Shown here: piece after piece, positions 44,048 to 53,344 of the stretch | Position numbering within the stretch: the first letter of the stretch is position 1 | How the letters are laid out: each line of letters begins with the position of its first letter | Origin: Saccharopolyspora dendranthemae | Lineage (GTDB): Bacteria > Actinomycetota > Actinomycetes > Mycobacteriales > Pseudonocardiaceae | Assembly: GCF_007829955.1 (NCBI RefSeq) | Contig: NZ_VIWX01000003.1 | Span: 558,001 to 622,000, forward strand | Reading direction: 5' to 3' | DNA: 64,000 bases | Notes under the pieces: model-generated | The model's database searches: none | Told to the model about the DNA's origin: nothing | What the model saw: only the letters and a program-made list of their open reading frames with translations | Program-made: the position numbers and the translations under genes

Positions 44048-46656
44048 GCGCCGCGACGGCGGTGGCACCGCCGGGCGCCATCGCAGCAGCGCTGCGCTGG
44101 CGCGACGAGGCGACCGCAGCACCGAGGGCCGCGCTGGTCGAGGCCGAGCGGCTGCTGTCCGGCGCGGCTCCGGAAGGCGAGTTGCGGGTGCTGGCCCGGC
44201 ACATCGCCGCGCTCGCGGCGGTCGAGCTCGGACGGGTCGACGAGGCCCGCAGGCACGTGCGGCTCGGGCTCTCCACCGCGCAGCGCGGCGGATGGCCGAA
44301 GCGGGCGGCGCAGCTCCAGCTGACCTTGGCGTGGATCGAGCTGGAACGCGGGGCCACCGGCGCGAGCTGGGCCAACCTCGCCGCCGCCGAACCGCACCTG
44401 CCGGCCGAGGACCGGCCGCGGGCGACCTGCTTGCGCGGGCTGCTGCACTGCCAGCGCGGTCATCACCGCGACGCGCGGATGCGCCTGACCAGCGCGCTGG
44501 TGCACCTAGAGGGAGACCGGCACTGGAGCGCCAACGCGCTGCTCGGCCGCGGTCTGGCCAACCTCTACACCAACCGGTTGACCGAAGCCGAGCAGGACCT
44601 GGCCGCCGCCGAGCGGATCTTCGCCGCCGATGGCCGGGGAATGCGAGCAGCGGCCTGCACGCACAACCGTGGCTGCGTGGCGTTCCGGGCAGGCGATCTG
44701 CCTCTGGCGCTGCGGCTCTTCGAGGAGGCTGCGGCTGCTGGGCTCGACGGCACCGCGAACCCGGAGGCGCTCGTCGACCGGGGCGAAGCGCTCGCCGCGG
44801 CGGGACTGACCAGGCAGGCCCGCTCGGTCATGGAACAGGCCGCGCAGCGGTTGGCCGCCACCGGGAGGCAGGGCAGGCTCGCGGAAACCCGGCTGGCGCT
44901 GGCCGGATGCGCGCTGCGCGACGGCGATCCGGCCGCAGCGGCCGAGGCGGCGAGCGCGGCGCGACGGTTGTTCCGGGGGCAGAAGCGCCCGGCGTGGGCC
45001 GCTCTGGCGTCGGCGATCGTGTGGCAGGCCAAGCTGGCCTCAGGGCAGAACACCCGCTACGCGCTGACGGCGGCGCGCCGGGCGGCCGCTGCGTGCGAGG
45101 AGTTCGGGTGGCGTGCCACCGCTGCCGAGCTCCGTCTCGCGGCCGGGCGGACCGCGCAGCTGGCGGGGCTGAACTCGGTGGCGCGCAAGCTGCTCGGGCG
45201 CTGCGCCCAGCTCCGTGAGCGCGCCATGCCACCGCAGTTGCGAGCTCTGAGGTGGCTGGCCGAGGCGCTGCTCGCCGAGCAGGAGGGCAGCACCTCGCGG
45301 CTGTTGCGGGCATGCCGCGCCGGGCTCGAGGCCGTCGACGGTCAGGCCGCGGGCATGGCTCCGTTCGAACTGCGGGTGCACGCGCTCGGGTTGATCGACG
45401 AGCTCGGCGAGGTCGCCTTGCGCGCCGCGTTGCGCATCGGCGATCCCCAACTGGTGCTGCGCTGGACCGAGCGGTCCCGGGCCGGCGCGTTGCACCGGCG
45501 AGCGCTGCGCCCGCCGTCAGATCCGCGGCTCAACGCCGCCCTGGTCCGGTTGCGCGGGGCGGTGCTCGACGCTCAGCGCGCGGCAGATGTGCCGAGCGCG
45601 ATGAGCACCGTTGCCGAGCTCGAAGAACGGGTGCGGCACCAGGCGGTTCTGGTGGAGGGCCGCACCGACCGGCTGCGCGCACCCGCCGAGCTCGGTGAGA
45701 TCAGCGCGGAGCTCGGGGACGCCGTGCTGCTGAGCCTGTTCTCGGAACGGGGCCGGCTGTTCGCGGTGTCCATCGTGGACGGTGAGGTCGAACTGCACGT
45801 GCTCGGCCCCGAAGCCGCCGCGGAGAGCCAGGCGGTTCGGCTCCGGCACCTGCTCGCACGCCAGGCCTGCGGCATCGCCTCGCGAGCGGCACCGATGTTC
45901 GAGCACGGCGTCGAGCTGGCGGCCACCGAGCTCCAGGCGCAGCTGCTGGCGCCGGTGCTGCCCGCGCTCGATCAGGGACGTGAACTCGTCGTGGTGCCCA
46001 CCGGTCGGCTGCACCTGCTGCCGTGGGCGGTGCTGCCCGCGTGCCGGGGCACCGCGGTCACGGTCAGCCCGTCGATCCGCTGCTGGCTGGGCGGAGCGGC
46101 GCGTGCTCGCGCGGCCGATCCGGCCGGGGCCAAGGTGTGGGTGGCGGGCCCGCATCTCGACCACGCCGAAACCGAGGTCGCCGCGCTGCAGCGGCGCAAC
46201 GGAGGACGCGTGCTCACCGGGGCGAGGGCGAGAACCGATCTCGTCCTGTCCGAACTGGACGGAGCCCGCGTCGCGCACTTGGCCGCTCACGGTCACTTCC
46301 GCGATGACCAGCCGCTGCTGTCGTGCCTCGATCTCGACGACGGGCCGCTCTACGCGCACGACCTCGACGGCCTGCGCCGCAGCCCCACCACGGTCGTGCT
46401 CTCGGCCTGCGACGTGGGGAAGTCCGCGATCAGCAAGGGCGATCAGCTCAGCGGGCTGACCGCGACCCTGCTCGATCGCGGAACGGCGACGGTGATCGCG
46501 AGCGTCGTCCCGGTCCCCGACGAGCGGACGGCGGAGGTGATGCTGGCGCTGCACGACGCGCTCGACGAGGGCCTGCCACCGGCGGCAGCGCTCGCGGAAG
46601 CCCAAGCGCGGCACGGAGAAACCGGGTTCATCTGCATCGGCTACGGAGGTGGTTGA
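44044..46656 (+). CDS. TPR-CHAT caspase-like protease
   Basis: A roughly 870-residue protein with an N-terminal helical repeat region of TPR type (about residues 1-470; for example ALLGRGLANLYTNRLTEAEQDLAAAERIF) and a C-terminal CHAT peptidase domain (about 610-870). The CHAT dyad is His749 in HLAAHGHF and Cys789 in VVLSACDVG, 40 residues apart as in caspase-related CHAT proteases. No signal peptide is present. TPR-CHAT proteins act as regulated proteases in bacterial immune systems such as Craspase, and can cleave a partner when triggered. Here the gene is translationally coupled to the sigma factor and small protein and follows a subtilase. The TTG start overlaps the preceding stop. Confidence 0.88.
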   Translation: MSAATAVAPPGAIAAALRWRDEATAAPRAALVEAERLLSGAAPEGELRVLARHIAALAAVELGRVDEARRHVRLGLSTAQRGGWPKRAAQLQLTLAWIELERGATGASWANLAAAEPHLPAEDRPRATCLRGLLHCQRGHHRDARMRLTSALVHLEGDRHWSANALLGRGLANLYTNRLTEAEQDLAAAERIFAADGRGMRAAACTHNRGCVAFRAGDLPLALRLFEEAAAAGLDGTANPEALVDRGEALAAAGLTRQARSVMEQAAQRLAATGRQGRLAETRLALAGCALRDGDPAAAAEAASAARRLFRGQKRPAWAALASAIVWQAKLASGQNTRYALTAARRAAAACEEFGWRATAAELRLAAGRTAQLAGLNSVARKLLGRCAQLRERAMPPQLRALRWLAEALLAEQEGSTSRLLRACRAGLEAVDGQAAGMAPFELRVHALGLIDELGEVALRAALRIGDPQLVLRWTERSRAGALHRRALRPPSDPRLNAALVRLRGAVLDAQRAADVPSAMSTVAELEERVRHQAVLVEGRTDRLRAPAELGEISAELGDAVLLSLFSERGRLFAVSIVDGEVELHVLGPEAAAESQAVRLRHLLARQACGIASRAAPMFEHGVELAATELQAQLLAPVLPALDQGRELVVVPTGRLHLLPWAVLPACRGTAVTVSPSIRCWLGGAARARAADPAGAKVWVAGPHLDHAETEVAALQRRNGGRVLTGARARTDLVLSELDGARVAHLAAHGHFRDDQPLLSCLDLDDGPLYAHDLDGLRRSPTTVVLSACDVGKSAISKGDQLSGLTATLLDRGTATVIASVVPVPDERTAEVMLALHDALDEGLPPAAALAEAQARHGETGFICIGYGGG

Positions 46657-46665
46657 GCGACCGGA

Positions 46666-47835
<1,170 letters not shown>

Positions 47836-47985
47836 GCCTGCGGAGCCTAATGCATCGGACGAAGCCCGTGACCAGCGTTTTGTTCCCGCCTCAGGAGCTT
47901 CGGCGGCGGCGCGGACACGGGTATGAGGAAGGCCACGCCACCACGTTCGCCCCGTTTCGTCCGGAAACGCTGCAACAATCGATGT

Positions 47986-49245
47986 GTGCACCCCACATCG
48001 GTTCCCGATACGGAAAAGCGCCGGAGTCTTCGGCGGATGAAGGCCGTTGCCACCGGATTCCTGCTGGTGGCGGTCGTGGTCTACTTCTTCGCCCGCTGGC
48101 AGGAGAACGCCGGGGCCGGCGCCTGGGTGGGCTACGTCCGAGCCGCTGCCGAAGCGGGCATGGTCGGCGCGCTCGCCGACTGGTTCGCGGTGACCGCGCT
48201 GTTCCGCCGCCCGCTGGGGCTGCCGATCCCGCACACCGCGATCATCCCGACCCGCAAGGACACCATCGGCCGCAGCCTCGGTGACTTCGTCGGCACCAAC
48301 TTCCTCGCCGAGGACGTGGTGCGGGACAAGCTGCGCAGCGCGGAGATCAGCCGCCGGATCGGGCTCTGGCTCGACGCCGACGATCACGCCGAGCGGGTCA
48401 CCTCCGAGCTGGCCACGGCCGTGCGCGGTGCCGTGCAGGTGCTCCGCGACGACGACGTGCAGGCGATCATCGAGCACGGCGTGGTCCGCAAGCTCGTCGA
48501 CCAGCAGTGGGGGCCGCCGCTGGGCCGCATCCTGGGCCAGGTGTTCAGCGACGGCTCGCACCACAAGCTGGTCGACCTGGTCTGCGACCGCGCCTACGAC
48601 TGGGTGCGCGACAACCACGAGACCGTGCTGCGGGTGGTGAGCCAGCGGGCGCCGTCCTGGTCGCCGAAGTTCGTCGACGCGATGCTGGCGGACAAGATCT
48701 ACGCCGAGGTCCTCTCCTTCGCCTGGGCGGTGCGGACCGACTCGGAGCACCCGATGCGGCAGGCGGTGGACCGCTTCCTGGTCGAGTTCGCCGAGGACCT
48801 GCAGCACGACGAGAAGACGATGGCCAGGGCCGAGCAGATCAAGCACCAGGTGCTCGAGCACCCCGAGGTGCAGAACCTGGTGTCCTCGGCCTGGGGCACC
48901 GCGAAGAAGATGCTGCTCAACGCCGCCGAAGACTCCTCCAGCGAGTTGCGCGTGCGGGTCAGGGACGGTCTCCGCTCGCTCGGCGCCCGGCTTCACGCCG
49001 AACCCGAGCTGCGCGCCAAGGTGGACGGCTGGCTGGAGGGCGCCGCGACCTACGTCGTGGCCAACTACCGGGACGAGCTGACCACGCTGATCACCGACAC
49101 GGTGGAGCGCTGGGACGCCCAGGACACCTCGCGCAAGATCGAGCTCCAGGTCGGCCGCGACCTGCAGTTCATCCGCATCAACGGCACCGTGGTCGGCGCC
49201 CTGGCCGGCCTCGCGATCTACACGATCTCGGAGCTGCTGTTCTGA
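47986..49245 (+). CDS. DUF445 membrane-associated protein
   Basis: A roughly 419-residue protein with an N-terminal membrane segment (VATGFLLVAVVVYFFAR), the DUF445 signature GYVRAAAEAGMVGALADWFAVTALFRRPLGLPIPHTAIIP split by a turn, and a C-terminal membrane helix (GTVVGALAGLAIYTISELLF). The middle is long and helical. The family is widespread, of unknown function, and envelope-linked. GTG 47986 is used, possibly leaderless; ATG 48037 (MKAVATGF) is an alternative. Confidence 0.85.
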   Translation: MHPTSVPDTEKRRSLRRMKAVATGFLLVAVVVYFFARWQENAGAGAWVGYVRAAAEAGMVGALADWFAVTALFRRPLGLPIPHTAIIPTRKDTIGRSLGDFVGTNFLAEDVVRDKLRSAEISRRIGLWLDADDHAERVTSELATAVRGAVQVLRDDDVQAIIEHGVVRKLVDQQWGPPLGRILGQVFSDGSHHKLVDLVCDRAYDWVRDNHETVLRVVSQRAPSWSPKFVDAMLADKIYAEVLSFAWAVRTDSEHPMRQAVDRFLVEFAEDLQHDEKTMARAEQIKHQVLEHPEVQNLVSSAWGTAKKMLLNAAEDSSSELRVRVRDGLRSLGARLHAEPELRAKVDGWLEGAATYVVANYRDELTTLITDTVERWDAQDTSRKIELQVGRDLQFIRINGTVVGALAGLAIYTISELLF

Positions 49246-49279
49246 GGTTGGGCGACGGGCACCCGATCTCTGCGAGCGC

Positions 49280-49825
49280 CTAAGCCGTGGTGTGCCTCTC
49301 GCGCCAGGAGCGGGCCTTCTCCCTGTTGCCGCAGACGCGCATCGAGCACCAGGTGCGGGATCGGTTGCGGGAGCGGTCGTAGAAGGCCCACAGGCAGTCC
49401 TCGGCCGGGCAGATCTTGATCCGATCCCAGTGCTCGGTGTGCACCAGGCGCGCGGCGGCCACGAGGACGCTGCCGAGCGCGTCCACACCGACCAGCGACG
49501 GGACGCCGTTGCGCAGCTGGACCTGCACCGGCCACGTCGTGTTCGCGAAGCCTGCGGGACGCATCCCGCAGGAGACCGCCGAGCGCATCGTGTCGCGCAT
49601 TTCGCGGGCGGCTTCGACCTCGGGAACCACGACCAGTCCGCGTTCGGTGCACCACCGCTGCCAGTCGGCGTGATCGCCGAGGGCTTCGGTGCCCTTCTCC
49701 GCGTCGCAGGTGTTGAGGAAGGCCAGGACTAGCTCGATGTCGTGGTCGAAGTCGAGTCCGACCGCCTCCAGCACGGACGCGCGGTCCACTTCCGGAGCGA
49801 CAGCTCTGCTGTTCACGGACACCAT
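49280..49825 (-). CDS. CGNR zinc-finger regulator (ABATE-domain type)
   Basis: A 181-residue protein with the C-terminal CGNR zinc finger: ICPAEDCLWAFYDRSRNRSRTWCSMRVCGNREKAR split across the loop, giving four cysteines and the CGNR tetrad. The N-terminal 115 residues fit the ABATE-type stress-linked domain. Members are putative DNA-binding regulators. ATG 49825 is the start. It is divergent from a VOC gene, and the gap contains a perfect 17-bp palindrome that may be its operator. Confidence 0.88.
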   Translation of the reverse strand: MVSVNSRAVAPEVDRASVLEAVGLDFDHDIELVLAFLNTCDAEKGTEALGDHADWQRWCTERGLVVVPEVEAAREMRDTMRSAVSCGMRPAGFANTTWPVQVQLRNGVPSLVGVDALGSVLVAAARLVHTEHWDRIKICPAEDCLWAFYDRSRNRSRTWCSMRVCGNREKARSWRERHTTA

Positions 49826-49878
49826 CGTAAGCCAGTAGGGGGTTGCGGCCGACCCCGCTAACCAGCATCCTGCCTCTT

Positions 49879-49895
49879 GACGGTTAGTAACCGTC
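49879..49895. promoter_or_regulatory. Perfect palindrome between CGNR and VOC genes
   Basis: GACGGTTA-G-TAACCGTC is a 17-bp perfect inverted repeat with a one-base centre. A further half-site CGGTTAG lies near 49909. It probably controls both divergent genes, with the CGNR protein as the likely binder. Confidence 0.65.
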
Positions 49896-49928
49896 GTCAC
49901 ACGTTCATCGGTTAGGGAGGAGATGAGG

Positions 49929-50309
49929 ATGACCGCGCTGAAGCTCGCCGCGTACGCGATCGACTGCACCGACCCGCGACGACTCGCCGAGTTCTACGGG
50001 CGCTTGCTCGGCTGGGAGATCGACGAGCCGGAGTCCGAGGATCACTGGGTGGAGCTCGCCGATCCGTCGGGTGGGGCCCCGCTCGCCTTCCAACTGGCCC
50101 CGGACCACCGGCCTTCCAGCTGGCCGAGCCCGGAGGTTCCGCAGATGGCGCACCTCGACGTCCGGGTGCGCACGCTCGACGAGGGGCACGAGCGAGCGCT
50201 GGCCGCGGGAGCGGTCCAGCTGCCGCAACCGGCTGATCGGCTCGACGCGGACTTCCGCGTCTACGCCGATCCAGAAGGTCATCCCTTCTGCATGTGCGCA
50301 GCTCAGTAG
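49929..50309 (+). CDS. VOC/glyoxalase-fold protein
   Basis: A 126-residue vicinal-oxygen-chelate protein of the kind annotated as glyoxalase/bleomycin-resistance: KLAAYAIDCTDPRRLAEFYGRLLGWEI, then WVELADPSGGAPLAFQLAP and a C-terminal DPEGHPFCMC with the final acid-bearing strand. Function is not predictable. ATG 49929 is best placed behind the AGGAG site; ATG 49923 is too close. It is divergent from the CGNR regulator and may be its target. Confidence 0.85.
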   Translation: MTALKLAAYAIDCTDPRRLAEFYGRLLGWEIDEPESEDHWVELADPSGGAPLAFQLAPDHRPSSWPSPEVPQMAHLDVRVRTLDEGHERALAAGAVQLPQPADRLDADFRVYADPEGHPFCMCAAQ

Positions 50310-50348
50310 GGTTGTTCGCGGAGTGGGAGCAAGGTGTTAGCTGGGTGC

Positions 50349-50376
50349 TTGCAATAGTTAGCACTCGGCGTTATCG
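50349..50376 (+). promoter_or_regulatory. Probable promoter of the HTH-hbhA unit
   Basis: TTGCAA (50349) and TTATCG (50371) are 16 bases apart and could be -35 and -10 boxes. Between them TTAGCACTC resembles one arm of a CIRCE heat-shock operator, but the second arm is missing. Confidence 0.4.
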
Positions 50377-50402
50377 TGGGTCTTGAGCCGGAGAGGTGCC
50401 CG

Positions 50403-50819
50403 ATGGAGCGGATGGACAAAGCCGTCCCCAAAGCTGTGAACCAGGCGGTCAGCGACCTCGGGAGCTACATCCGGACCCAACGCAACAACGCGCAGATCTC
50501 GTTGCGGCAGCTGGCGAAGCTCGCCGGAGTGTCCAACCCGTATCTGAGCCAGGTCGAACGCGGCCTGCGCAAGCCGAGCGCGGAGATCCTGCAGCAGATC
50601 GCCAAGGGTCTGCGGATCTCCGCCGAGGCGCTCTACGTGCAGGCCGGGATCCTGGAAAGCCGCGAGTCAGGGCCCGTGGTCGACGCGGTCCTCGCCGACC
50701 CGGAGCTCAACGAGCGGCAGAAACAAGTGCTTCTGGACATCTACTCCTCGTTCCGGCGCGAGCAGGACGCCGCGGAGGACGGGGACACCGACGGGAACAC
50801 CCACCAACCCGAGGAGTGA
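50403..50819 (+). CDS. XRE-family HTH regulator (Rv0474-like)
   Basis: A 138-residue regulator with an N-terminal HTH_XRE domain (LGSYIRTQRNNAQISLRQLAKLAGVSNPYLSQVERGLRKPSAEILQQIAKGL in two blocks, residues 17-70) and an acidic C-terminal tail. GGAGAGG precedes ATG 50403. It lies seven bases before the hbhA-like gene, the same arrangement as Rv0474-Rv0475 in M. tuberculosis, so regulation of that gene is likely. Confidence 0.9.
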   Translation: MERMDKAVPKAVNQAVSDLGSYIRTQRNNAQISLRQLAKLAGVSNPYLSQVERGLRKPSAEILQQIAKGLRISAEALYVQAGILESRESGPVVDAVLADPELNERQKQVLLDIYSSFRREQDAAEDGDTDGNTHQPEE

Positions 50820-50825
50820 ACCGCG

Positions 50826-51518
50826 ATGCCGGCTTTCCCCAAGACCGACGACGTCAACAAGGCCTTCAAGGACGGCGTCGACCAGGCGCGCACCCCGCTG
50901 CTGGCGGCGCTGGGCGCCGGTGACCTGGCCGCTCAGGCCGTGCTCGACGCCGTGAACAAGTTCCGCACGCAGGTCAACGAGCGCACCGAGTCCGCCCGCT
51001 CCGAGCTGCCCAAGGACTTCACCGAGTTCAAGGCGAAGCTGGACCCGTCCGAGGTCCGCAAGCAGCTGGAGACCTACGGCGAGTCGGCCCGCAAGATCTA
51101 CGACCAGCTCACCGAGCACGGTGAGGAGACCTTCAAGAAGCTGCAGGACTCCTCGCAGGTGAAGAAGGTCCGCGAGCAGGTGGGCACCGCACAGGGCCGG
51201 GTCGAGGACACCGTCGGCGACGTGCGCGGCCTGGCCGACGACGTGCTGGGCCGGGTCACCCGGACCTTCACCAACGAGGAGACCGGCGCTTCGGAGCCGG
51301 AGACCGCCCAGTCGACCCCGGCCGAGCCCGCCACCACGCCGGCCGCGAAGCCGGCCGAGGCCAAGGCGACCGCGAAGCCCGCTGAGCCCAAGCCCGCTCA
51401 GGCGAAGCCCGCCGAGGCCAAGCCGGCTGCGGCCAAGGCCACACCGGCGGCCAAGCCGGCCGCCCCCAAGGCGACCACCGCCAAGAAGTCGACCAGCCCC
51501 AAGACCAGCGGCAACTGA
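50826..51518 (+). CDS. hbhA: Heparin-binding-hemagglutinin-like protein (HbhA/Rv0475 homologue)
   Basis: A 230-residue protein. Residues 1-150 are long amphipathic coiled-coil helix (MPAFPKTDDVNKAFKDGVDQ start, then TESARSELPKDFTEFKAKLDPSEV), as in mycobacterial HbhA. The C-terminal 60 residues are a lysine-alanine-proline repeat (KPAEAKATAKPAEPKPAQ-type), the segment that binds sulphated sugars in the mycobacterial adhesin. In a non-pathogen it more likely has a structural or membrane/lipid-granule role. It directly follows the XRE regulator. Confidence 0.85.
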   Translation: MPAFPKTDDVNKAFKDGVDQARTPLLAALGAGDLAAQAVLDAVNKFRTQVNERTESARSELPKDFTEFKAKLDPSEVRKQLETYGESARKIYDQLTEHGEETFKKLQDSSQVKKVREQVGTAQGRVEDTVGDVRGLADDVLGRVTRTFTNEETGASEPETAQSTPAEPATTPAAKPAEAKATAKPAEPKPAQAKPAEAKPAAAKATPAAKPAAPKATTAKKSTSPKTSGN

Positions 51519-51531
51519 TCACCGCGAGCGC

Positions 51532-51562
51532 CGGTCCCGGTACCCGAGGGGTGCCGGGACCG
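51532..51562 (+). terminator. Terminator after hbhA
   Basis: CGGTCCCGGTACCC and GGGTGCCGGGACCG pair as a 14-bp stem (one T-G) with a 3-base loop, 14 bases past the hbhA stop. Confidence 0.7.
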
Positions 51563-51614
51563 ACCGCTGTGAAGGCGGGTGCCTTCCGCTGAGCCCGACA
51601 CGTAAGGTGGAGCC

Positions 51615-51917
51615 GTGGGTTTTTCGAGCGGAATGCCGCTGTACTGGTGGATCCTGTCGGTCATCTGGATCGCGGGCGTCCCGGTCGGTGTTTTCGCGTT
51701 CGTGCACGCCGCGCTGCAGCGCGCGGATGCCTTCACGGCCGCGGACAAGCTGAACAAACTGGCCTGGATGGGGATCACCGGCGCCGCCGCGGTCCTGCTG
51801 ATCCTCGACATGCGCGGTCCGTACGGGATCATCTGGATCGCCGGTCTGGTCGCCGCGCTCGTCTACATCGTCGACGTGCGGCCCAAGGTCAAGGAAGTCC
51901 AGGGACGGTCCTGGTAG
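51615..51917 (+). CDS. DUF2516 membrane protein (Rv0476-like)
   Basis: A 100-residue protein with three membrane helices (YWWILSVIWIAGVPVGVFAFVHAAL, LAWMGITGAAAVLLIL, YGIIWIAGLVAALVYIV) and a short basic tail RPKVKEVQG. DUF2516 proteins follow hbhA in mycobacteria as Rv0476, and the function is unknown. The stop TAG overlaps the GTG start of the next gene. Confidence 0.88.
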   Translation: MGFSSGMPLYWWILSVIWIAGVPVGVFAFVHAALQRADAFTAADKLNKLAWMGITGAAAVLLILDMRGPYGIIWIAGLVAALVYIVDVRPKVKEVQGRSW

Positions 51918-52657
51918 TGCGCGCCCGCTCGCGGGTGCTCGGGACCGGCGCCCCGGTGACGCTGGTCGTGCACGGACTCGGCGCGACCGAGGGCGAAGCA
52001 CGGATCCCCGCATCCGGATTGCGCGGCACCCGGGTCGTGGTGACCCTGCCCGGCCACGGATCGGCTCCGGACGCTCCGGCGGGCTACTGGAACTACGGTT
52101 CGGTCGCCGCCGACGTGCTCGCGGTCGCCGACGAGGCCGGTGCGACGCAAGCGGTCGGCGTCTCGCTCGGATCCGGCGCGCTGACCCGCATCGCCGCCGA
52201 ACGTCCCGACCGCTTCCAGCGGCTCGCGCTGCTGCTCCCCGCGGCCTTGGACCGTCCTCGTGAGCCCGCCGCGGCCTGGGCTTACGAGCGCCTGGCCGAT
52301 GCCGTTGCCGCCGACGACGGCGGTGCGAGCCTGCGCGAGGTCCTGGCCGCCGAGATCCCGCCCGGTGTCGAGGTCGGCGATCACCTCGACCAGCGGGCCC
52401 ACGCCCTCTCCCGGCTCTCCGAAGCGCTGCGCGACCTGCCCGAGCAGGTCCCCGTCCCGGACGCGGGCGCCTTGGCCGAGGCCACCGCGGAGGTGCTGGT
52501 CATCGGTGCGACCGACGATCCCCTGCACCCGGCGTCGGCCGCGAAGGCGACGGCTGCCGCGTTCCGCGAGGCGCGGCTGGAGCTCCTGGAGTCGCAGGCC
52601 CCGATGCTCACCCACCGCAGGCAGCTCCGGGACCTGCTGACGAACTTCCTGCGCTGA
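51917..52657 (+). CDS. Alpha/beta hydrolase
   Basis: A 246-residue alpha/beta hydrolase: oxyanion region TLVVHGLGATEGEAR, nucleophile elbow VGVSLGSGALTRIA, acid loop in VLVIGATDDPLHP and a histidine near the end (APMLTHRRQ). Likely an esterase or thioesterase of unknown substrate. Its GTG start shares a base with the stop of the DUF2516 gene, so it may be translated from that message. Confidence 0.85.
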   Translation: MRARSRVLGTGAPVTLVVHGLGATEGEARIPASGLRGTRVVVTLPGHGSAPDAPAGYWNYGSVAADVLAVADEAGATQAVGVSLGSGALTRIAAERPDRFQRLALLLPAALDRPREPAAAWAYERLADAVAADDGGASLREVLAAEIPPGVEVGDHLDQRAHALSRLSEALRDLPEQVPVPDAGALAEATAEVLVIGATDDPLHPASAAKATAAAFREARLELLESQAPMLTHRRQLRDLLTNFLR

Positions 52658-52676
52658 AGCCTCTATCGTTCGGGCC

Positions 52677-53225
52677 ATGGGATTCGACTGGTCCGAAGCG
52701 GCGGGAAAGCTGGACGTCACCACTGCGCTCGAACGGCTCGACCTGCTGGCCGATCCGGTCGCCGAGTCCGTGCGCGGCATCGGTGACGACCGGGTGGGTG
52801 CCACCGAGATCGACCCCGAACTCGCCGACACCGCCGCGTTCTGCGAGGAGTACGGCTCGCCGCTGGAGCGGTCGGCGAACTGCGTGGTGGTCGCGGGCAA
52901 GCGGTCCGGCGAGGTCCGCCACGCGGCGTGCGTCGTGCTGGCCACCACCCGGGCCGACGTCAACGGCGTGGTCAAGCGCCGGCTCGACGTCCGCAAGGCG
53001 TCCTTCGCCGCGATGGACGAGGCCGTGTCGCTGACCGGCATGGAGTACGGCGGGATCACCCCGTTCGGGCTCCCCGACTCGTGGCCGGTCCTGATCGATC
53101 CGAGGGTCGTCGAGGCGGGCGTGGTGGTCGTGGGGAGCGGCCTCCGCCGCAGCAAGCTCATCACCCCGGCGGAAGTCCTCGCAGCACTCCCCACCGCAGA
53201 GATCGTCGAAGACCTCGCCCGCTGA
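52677..53225 (+). CDS. YbaK/EbsC-family aminoacyl-tRNA deacylase
   Basis: A 182-residue protein of the YbaK/ProX editing-domain family, which removes mischarged amino acids such as Cys-tRNA(Pro) or Ala-tRNA(Pro). Visible features are the CVVVAGKRSGEVRHAACVV strand with the conserved lysine, RRLDVRKASFA, and SLTGMEYGGITPFGLPDSWPVLID, the G-x-x-P-F-G box. It starts at ATG 52677. The 68-bp interspersed repeat begins seven bases past its stop. Confidence 0.88.
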   Translation: MGFDWSEAAGKLDVTTALERLDLLADPVAESVRGIGDDRVGATEIDPELADTAAFCEEYGSPLERSANCVVVAGKRSGEVRHAACVVLATTRADVNGVVKRRLDVRKASFAAMDEAVSLTGMEYGGITPFGLPDSWPVLIDPRVVEAGVVVVGSGLRRSKLITPAEVLAALPTAEIVEDLAR

Positions 53226-53231
53226 TCCCGT

Positions 53232-53299
53232 CCCAGTTTTAGTCATAACTGAGCCGACATTTCGGGCGCGGAGGGTCCTCGGTTTGGACTAAAACTGGG
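53232..53299. repeat. 68-bp interspersed element with terminal inverted repeats, copy B
   Basis: The perfect terminal repeats extend one or two bases beyond the core here (GTCCCAGTTTTAGTC at 53230 with GACTAAAACTGGGAC to 53301). The core is the reverse complement of copy A at 18269-18336 except for four bases. It follows the YbaK stop directly, in the same orientation relative to the gene as copy A has to its TetR gene. Confidence 0.92.
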
Positions 53300-53344
53300 A
53301 CCTGGTGCGGCGCGCCTTCCCGGAACGGCTCCGAGATCGGGCGC

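Noticed and set aside
50358..50366. CIRCE heat-shock operator upstream of the HTH-hbhA unit
   Set aside because: Only one TTAGCACTC arm is present; the GAGTGCTAA partner at nine bases is absent.
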